A stretch of DNA of 64,000 nt from Calliopum simillimum. Taxonomy: Eukaryota > Arthropoda > Insecta > Diptera > Lauxaniidae. Positions 57,307-64,000 of this stretch are shown in pieces. The stretch's first letter is position 1, and each line of letters begins with the position of its first letter. Location of the stretch: the NCBI GenBank assembly GCA_951812925.1, contig OX638370.1:7588001-7652000 (forward strand). The letters run 5' to 3'. The position numbers and the translations under genes were made by a program. Under the pieces are notes generated by a model, which ran no database searches, had not been told where the DNA came from, and saw only the letters and a program-made list of their open reading frames with translations.

Positions 57307-57369
57307 TAGTTTTTTAGTTTTTGGAACAGATGATGATTTACATCATCTGTTCCAAAAACTAAAAAACTA
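57307..57369. repeat. Perfect 29-bp hairpin with 5-nt loop
   Basis: Arm TAGTTTTTTAGTTTTTGGAA plus CAGATGATG (57307-57335), loop ATTTA (57336-57340), exact complementary arm to 57369. There is no mismatch. It is not part of any other repeat noted in the window. Confidence 0.95.
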
Positions 57370-58130
57370 GAAAATCTCAGAGAGCCAACTGATAAACATA
57401 CGAATGCGCTTGCTACTTCGTTTTGTCTCGGCAAAAAACCTTGCAAACGAAGCGCTATGCAAAAATAGTATAATATCGATGACTCACAACGGCAGGGCAA
57501 TGCATATAAAGGGAAAAAACAAAGAAATTGGAATTTTTGCATGTGCTGTGTTTTTCTTGTAGCTGTGATTCTCGTCTAATCTATGCTAAAAGTTAAATAA
57601 AGTATGCTTGCAGAATTCTATAAGATGTCGGCAAAGCGTCTGATGAGGAATTGACTTATTATAGTCAATTTTGACCTGTGGTGGGTCCCGAAACTAGTAA
57701 CGCAAACCAGCCTTCCGATACATTTTTTTGCTTTTTTTATTTATGTGTATTTTTGCCTTGTTTTTTGTGTTTTTGTGTTTTTATTGTTGTTTTACTCTAA
57801 AACACTGAACAGTAAGCTCCGACCATCAATGTATTTTCATTGTTGGTAGCTAATAATGAAGTTTCATGTTCCTTTGCGTGGCGAAGTTATGAAATTTTTA
57901 AGGAACTGAAGTCCGCAAAGATAAAAAGAAATGCAAGATCCTTGAGATCCATATACGTTCAAACCTACCGTGTGTTGCGATTCGATGACTTAAATTTTGC
58001 TACTGCACATTCGCTTCCTATTGCTTTGTTATTGATTGCTACGTCTTCTTCTGTCGATCAGTGAACGATGTCAGCTCGCTGTGCGTGCATGTTTTGTTTG
58101 TGTTTTTTAACGGAACTCACTCAGGTAGCT
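57370..58130. other. Noncoding intron
   Basis: No recognised gene. The plus frame at 57840-58064 has no domain and no splice support. T-rich tracts lie at 57720-57790. Confidence 0.45.
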
Positions 58131-58132
58131 TA

Positions 58133-58900
58133 GGGGAATAGGTAATGCTATTGTGGTATAGGTAATCTTTTTCTGAAATTTGGAAGAGAACTGTTAGATC
58201 AGTGAAGTATAATAAAATGTGTGTAATATCATTAAAAAAAGTTATTGAGCAAAATTTGAAAAAAGTCAAAAAAACTGTTTTCAAAAAGTTGGCAGGTAAT
58301 GTGGTATGTATGGTAGGGCAATGTGGTATGCATACTGATCAGTACTTGTAAAGTGGGCGGGTAATGTGGTACTTATAAATGGGGTAATGTGGTATACTTA
58401 TACCATATAACCAAATATTAAATTTGGAAGGTATAAAATAAGTACATAATAACATTTACATTGGTTCTCAAGCTCATAGTTTTTATAAAAAAAAAAATAA
58501 ACAGCAATCAAATAATGTTAAGAATAACAAGAAATATTATTATACTACATTAGCAAATCCCGACTATACCACACTGGCCAATTTTTAGAAATTACAAAAT
58601 TCTAAAAATAAAATGGGAAACTTTGTGAGTTTACACAGTTAAACACTTCGCAATACTTAGCATTTACTTTTATTGAATATAAATAAAACTTCAATCCGAA
58701 AAAAAAAATCAACCACACGCGACTTACGTTTCGTTCAACTGACATCGGAAAAATTTTGTTTGGTGCATGACAGAAACACATTCCTGGTTTTTCATGTCTT
58801 CTGACAGGATAAAGCAGTGACGTTCTTAGGCTCTTACCCAAATCAGAGATATGCGACTATACCACATTGAAAAACTATACCACAATAGCATCAGTTCCCC
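58133..58900. mobile_element. TA-flanked MITE with GGGGAA ends and ATGTGGTATA repeats
   Basis: GGGGAATAGGTAATGCTATT at 58133 and GCATCAGTTCCCC ending 58900 form imperfect inverted ends between TA duplications (58131-58132, 58901-58902). AATGTGGTAT/TATACCACAT words occur many times just inside both ends, like subterminal binding repeats. The minus frame at 58602-58841 (79 codons) is its only sizeable open frame and shows no recognisable domain. Confidence 0.8.
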
Positions 58901-59099
58901 TACCTTCTATCTTTTGATCATGTTGTTGGTATTTTAATGTTTCACTCTTCGTATGATTTTAATAGGCATCTCTGCTCAAAATGACGTTATGACACCTGCA
59001 TCTTTCAGAATCGTGGAATTTAAAAAAAAAAACTTTGCTTTTTTGAATCAGTCTAATATAAAGCCAGTAAATTCCAAGATTGTGAAAGAATGTTTTTTG

Positions 59100-60025
59100 T
59101 TGAGGGGGTCTAAATGTAATGGAATTATCGTGAAAAAACTAATTTTCCGACTTGTATAAAAAAAAAAAAATTTCGAGGGTCACCCTAACATTTTAGAGAA
59201 AAATTTTTTACGGATAACTTTTAGCTTACCATATGAGCTTATTAAGTTTATAGGGTGTAAAAGGATTTCGTGAAGTTCTGGAGCTTTAGTTGATATTTAA
59301 AAATTTTTTCCTACTTTTTGACATTGGTGGCCATTTTAGTATGAAAAAGTTGCTATTAATATACTCTTTTATAATATTTTTTGGAAGTCTTGTTTAATTT
59401 ACTTTAATTCAGTAGTACATTTATTTAACCAATTTTTTGTTTTGAGATCAGAAAAAAGTACTTTAATGTACCAACACACGAGTTACTCGTACGCGTTGCG
59501 CTGCATATAATGCGCGCGCTGTACGCGTTGCTTTTTATACAGCGGAACCTTCCAACGGATTGTTCTTGAAAAGTATTTATTTCTGACCCCAAATTAAAAA
59601 ATTGGTGGAACAAATGTGCGACCAGATTTAAGGAAATTTAACGAAAATTCCAAAAAAATTATAAAAAAATATGTTATTAGGACCTTTTTTATACTAAAAA
59701 GGCCGCCTAAGTCAAAAAACTGGAAAAAATTAAAATATCAACTTTTAAGGTCCTGAACTTTGCAAAATCCTCTTGAACTCTATAAACCAAATAAACTCTT
59801 AGAAAGCTAAAGTAATTAGCTAAAAGTTTTTCGTAAAAATATTTTCTCTAAAACATTAGGGTGACTCAAGAATTTTTTTTTTTGTAAAGCAGGTCAGAAA
59901 ATCAGTTTTTTCGCTATGACTACACTGGAGTACATTTAAAACCCTTCCACAGCTGCAACTTTTTGTTAGTCTAGCCTACATTATCAGCTTCCAGAAACTT
60001 CGTGACCTTATGCAATACACCCTGT
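59100..60025. repeat. Foldback family F, copy C, left end truncated
   Basis: It begins within the left arm (GAGGGGGTCTAAATGTAATG) and ends in the family's complete right end (TTCGTGACCTTATGCAATACACCCTGTA). Internal text GTGGCCATTTTAGTATGAAA and AACTTTTAAGGTCCTGAACT matches copy B. Confidence 0.8.
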
Positions 60026-61105
60026 ATACATCAGTAAATTTTAAGATCACACGAGAACGTAAATATTGAAAAGCTCGTTGTTATTGAACTGCAATCAAGA
60101 TAACGATCAAAGGAAGGTATGGTTGTGTATTTTTAGTTAAATACTTACTTTTTCGACGTTATTTTTTGTTTGGGCAATTCCATTTTACAAGTGAGGAAGC
60201 AGCATATTGCCATAATTTTGCTAATGGCTAATAAAAATCAGAGCAAATCAAATTATTCAATTAAAGAATAAAGTATGCGCTCGAAACGAAATTCTTATCA
60301 CTAGACAGAGATAATATGGCGCCAAGAAAAAAGCAGGCAATAAGCTTTTAGCAGCTAAAAAAGCAAGCGAAAGAGCAGCAAAAGAAAGTGCGTTCAAGAA
60401 GAGAGTAATAAACAAATGTCAGGCATAATTGTTTAAATTAATTAAAATGATAAAGCCAACTCCAAATATAGGTTTATTTGCATTTTTTTTTTTGTTTTTT
60501 CTAATGGAAACCCATTGAAAGCTTTGATTAAAAACCGCAAGCTTTTTTGCGCATTTCATTGAAAAAAAAAACCGGTCATTTTGTTTGACATTACAAAAAA
60601 TCTTACATTTTTTAGTAATGACGAAAAAAAGGTACGTTTTATGCAAAACAAAACACATAAAATTTGATGCAAATAAATAAAGTAACTTAACTAACTGGCT
60701 TGACAGGGATTATTTTTAACACTTAACACCAAGCTTATGTTAATTGAATAGCAAAAGAATGTTTTTTTTTTTTTGTTTTGTGCAGTAATTCTGTCTATGA
60801 ACAATGAGAGAAAAAACAGCGGAACTTTTGCAAAAATGTTAAACTTTCGCTATGACAGCATTTAACTTGGCCGAAACATTTATTCCGTCAGTTGACTAAC
60901 GTAACGCTAATGGAAAGCTTGCAAATTAAAATTGTGTTAACTAAAGCAAAAGAATCTCTAACGTTTAAAAAGTCTAAGAAGACAATAAAAGGTTCAACAC
61001 TACACTAAATAAAGCTACTGAAAATCCTTGAAAGCTTTGGGAGCTTCCAGTGCTAAAATTTCTTTCGTTTGTTTAAAAATTAAACTTTTTCTTTCTACTC
61101 AACAG
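60026..61105. other. Intron upstream of the Kank coiled-coil exon
   Basis: AT-rich with no gene recognised. It ends in the acceptor CTCAACAG at 61105. Confidence 0.55.
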
Positions 61106-61527
61106 ATTCCTGTGTTACTGGCAACAAATCACCACGCAGTTCCTTTACACGTTCTGCCACATTACCATTACCGCCATCGCCGCATAAAGAACGTCAACAT
61201 GAGAAAGCCCAACAGCATTATGAATCTTATGTACGCGCTAACGTTGAGGCGAACGCAAAATCGTCATTGGAGCGGATACCACCACCACCGCCGCCGCGTC
61301 GTCATGCATTGTTGAGTAGTCAAATGACGCCGAAAACACGCAGCATTACTCCAGATCTTAAGTCTGCGCTAAGTCAAACAAGCTTAAATTCACCAACAGC
61401 TACGCTGGATGGTGGTGCATCATCTACGGATGCGCAGACACTATGTAATATACGCCAACAGATGGCGTTAAGCTTGAAACGCATGAAAGATTTGGAGGAA
61501 CAAGTTAAGACAATTCCGGAACTAAAG
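61106..61527 (+). CDS. Kank: Kank exon with the coiled-coil start
   Basis: A 422-nt exon between CAACAG and GTGAGT enters needing one base (G from 37621, or T from 54278) and leaves in phase 0. It reads SCVTGNKSPRSSF, a His/Gln-rich part, a proline run ERIPPPPPPRRHALL, and finally IRQQMALSLKRMKDLEEQV and KTIPELK. That last part matches the Kank coiled coil, in which IR-QMA-ALKRLKELEEQVK is characteristic. The exon therefore confirms both the gene identity and the frame. The small frame at 61028-61315 is a shadow. Confidence 0.93.
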
Positions 61528-63647
61528 GTGAGTTAGTGAAAATGTCCGCTTTCATCCCAATTCAAATATCAAAAGTCGCACAGGTACCCCCTAACAACCC
61601 CTCCAAGGGGGTTAAAGTTTCACGTTTCACAAAATATAAAATGCATATCAATTTTTAGATTTTTTGGTGCTCTGAAACTGAAAATGATGTTAAATAATTA
61701 TATCAACCACCAAGTAATCCCTTAGTACCCCCTTATAGCCCCCCGAAGCGTTGAAATTGGGCTATTTAAGACCTGAATGAGATCACGGTAACTTTTTTTG
61801 GTTAATTTGCGGTCTATCAGGTCTGGGATTTGAACTAAAACCTTAGCTCTAAAGTACAGAAAAACCTTTTTTTAGTCATATAGCGTACATCTAGTTAAGC
61901 AGCTCTGTATTTTAATTTTTCAATTGCATCAATCTTCTTAATCTATCTAATCTTCTTTCAAAAGTAAGATATACTTCTTCCCAGATGTGTACCATATGAT
62001 TGAAAAGATCGTTTTCTGTACTTTAAAGCAAGGATAACTCATATAATAGACCTGATAGAGCAAAACTTTTGCCAGATTCAGAACCAACGACCTCAATTAG
62101 TTAGTCCGAGACCATAGCTGCCTTATTGTTGGTCTTCGACATAGAGTCTTAGTCTTGGAAATTAAGTCTTGGCATCGGTCTTGATCTTGAATAATTTTCT
62201 TGCAAAATTTCCGAACATTTTTTTAAAAGTATCTGGGTTTTTAAGATGGCAAATTCCATACTGAGAGATGATTTTATGGTCGACAGGATCAATCACCTAT
62301 AAATGACCAACACCGAATTGCAGTCTTGGTCTTGCAGATCATCGTGACCAAAACCAGAGCAACAAGGCATAGATAACCGACTAACTAGTATGTATTCTCC
62401 AGTATATCTTATCCTTTTTGAAGACTTTTTGATGAACAAATAAAAGTCTTGGCTTTGGTCTCGAATAATTACCAAGACCAAGGCTAAAACTAAATTTCCT
62501 TATCATAAGATGTCCCGTTGTGTTGTACTAATGTCGTATTGGACAGTTGGACGTGATGGAAAGTTCGCGTGTACGATGTAAGGGCTTATTGCAGGTCGTT
62601 TCGAAAATCAATTCGAATTATGGTCATCCTGGAACCACGGCACATCATCTAATCTAGATTTAATTATTTTGTTATTGGGAACATTTTATCAAAAATCGGT
62701 GTTAAGTCACCGGTACTATAAGTGAGATGAATTTAGTACAGAGATATGAGAGAAATATGCATTTTCAAATAACAGAGAGAGAGATAGCAAAGGAGAAAGA
62801 GGTATCGCGAGAGAGAACTTGAAAGTGAGAGAATATTAGAGTGAATGCAAGTGTGGAAGCTAAAATTTTGATTTCCTCATTTTTATATTTACTGCCCTTA
62901 TCAATTGTGCTTAGCCGATAACAAGAAATACCAGTGATTTGATAAGGAAGCACCCTTGAAATTTGTTTTCACCTTAAATATCTGGCAAAAATGCACTCTA
63001 ATACTGAGCTTACGTCAATTTCTATTCCGTCTTATCGGAACTTTGATTACTGTCATGTAATTTGCTATTCAAATTAAATTTTAAGAGTTCGATCAGTTGA
63101 TTGTAATGCAATCAAAAAAGTATTGTAGTTCGCTTTACTAAACATTTCATAGTACAGATACAATGTTTTTCACATTTATATCACTGGGTTGACACTATTT
63201 GTTTGTAGCCAACACTTTAAACTTAACTAACTGCAGTCAAAATAATACTGAACTCTTTTGCTCTGTAATCAAACTGACAACAATGAGCTGCAACTCATAG
63301 CGCATAACTTAAAATATTCCTCTTCTCGTTACTTTCAGTTATAGTTAGTTGATACAGCATTCTCAGCTAATCTGGCTAACCTTTTTTCACCACTATGATT
63401 TGGCGCAGGGTGCACTTATGTTTATTTTGCTCTAATTATAGCCTAAGCTTATCTAGAGATGGCATTAATTTCTTTATTTTCACAAAATGCAATATATTCT
63501 CCTTAAGCTCTTGGAGAGCATGGGACGAAAAACTGGAACAATGAAGGTCATAGAAATTTTTGAACTATTCTGGTGCACAGACTCATCTTTATTCATATCC
63601 TTAAAAGTGTATGAAATCAATCCTTGATCGCATATTTTCTCTTCCAG
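61528..63647. other. Kank intron
   Basis: Contents: an inverted repeat at about 61805-62080 (TCTATCAGGTCTGGGATTTG and AAAGTACAGAAAA against their complements); MITE copy 3 at 62100-62508; a GA-rich stretch at 62770-62845 (GAGAGAGAGATAGCAAAGG). The rest is unremarkable. It ends in the acceptor TCTCTTCCAG at 63647. Confidence 0.6.
62100..62508. mobile_element. GTCTTG-rich MITE, copy 3, decayed
   Basis: Same order of features and same orientation as copy 2: GAGTCTTAGTCTTGG, TGGGTTTTTAAGATGGC, ATAAATGACCAACACCGA, TTACCAAGACCAAGGC. Both terminal repeats are eroded (TTCCTTATCATAAG at the right). Confidence 0.7.
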
Positions 63648-64000
63648 AATGAACTTTCTAAATTGCGTGATGATAAACAAACTCTACAGAGTACACTGCA
63701 ACGCAAAGAGGAAGAGCTACAGCGTGCACGTGACTCACCACGTCCACCCTCAACACCCAGTCCAACAGCAAGTCAAAAGTTTCCCTCACCAGTACAATTC
63801 ACAGCACAACGCATAAGTCCCATTTCACTTGAAAGTTTGGGTGCACGCCTGCGCACAAATTCCAGCTCATCGGAGAAGCAATTGAAAACGACGCTTAGAC
63901 GTGATGTTGGCACCATGTGTGGATTACATACAACACGTGATATAGCTGTTGGTAGTCCCGTTATCACGTTACGTACAGTCGGCACAAGTCCAGTGCAAAC
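63648..64000 (+). CDS. Kank: Kank exon, coiled coil and linker, runs off the window
   Basis: After the acceptor CTTCCAG the frame continues in phase 0: NELSKLRDDKQTLQSTLQRK, EEELQRARDSPRPPSTPSPT, then a Ser/Thr-rich linker ending in RRDVGTMCGLHTTRDIAVGS and LRTVGTSPVQ. The first ~28 residues complete the coiled coil begun in the previous exon. The RDVGTMC/TRDIAVGSP repeats resemble the DVGT/TRDVG phrases of the Kank linker. The ankyrin repeats are expected further right. The exon is open at the edge (353 nt seen). Confidence 0.93.

Noticed and set aside
58602..58841. 79-codon minus-strand frame as a gene
   Set aside because: It lies inside a TA-flanked MITE, shows no domain, and has no promoter or splice context.

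Overview
The window is AT-rich, intron-dominated nuclear DNA from a higher fly (Diptera). Three readings point there: a CYP6 cytochrome P450, exons that read as the fly Kank gene, and a pseudogene that reads as insect Neuroglian. The repeat style (foldback elements, TA/TTAA-flanked terminal-inverted-repeat elements, the 'GGGTGTAGGGTATAAAAA' repeat end) also fits a brachyceran. I cannot name the species; a tephritid-sized, repeat-inflated genome is plausible.

The backbone is one long plus-strand gene, Kank (KN motif and ankyrin repeat protein). Exons at 34043-34281 (KN motif), 37087-37621, 61106-61527 (coiled coil) and 63648-64000 (open at the window edge) join in phase. A short exon at 2613-2653 also fits the phase and would supply the N-terminus. 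The ankyrin repeats must lie beyond the right edge. An unlisted exon at 54164-54278 has a good start context and the phase needed to join exon 61106. It would give a second isoform without the KN motif.

The Kank introns (about 31 kb and 23 kb) hold everything else. The first contains a 5.5-kb CTTCTA hexanucleotide satellite with an internal ~2.03-kb duplication. It also holds a complete two-exon CYP6-type P450 on the opposite strand with its own TATA box and poly(A) signal. Further right are a 4.3-kb TA-flanked TIR region carrying an intron-containing Neuroglian fragment, a possible transmembrane micropeptide gene, and arrays of a CTCATGAGATATTTTC-type repeat. The second long intron holds a piggyBac-type element (TTAA sites) with a decayed DD37E Tc1/mariner element inserted in it. 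It also holds two copies of a GTCTTG-rich MITE (a third lies in the last intron), copies of a ~1-kb foldback family, and tRNA-like repeat fragments.

Only Kank and the P450 look like ordinary functional protein genes here. Nothing suggests they work together: the P450 is a nested gene, and the rest is repeat or relic. All calls were made by eye from the sequence without database searches; coordinates of repeats are approximate unless terminal repeats and target duplications are given.
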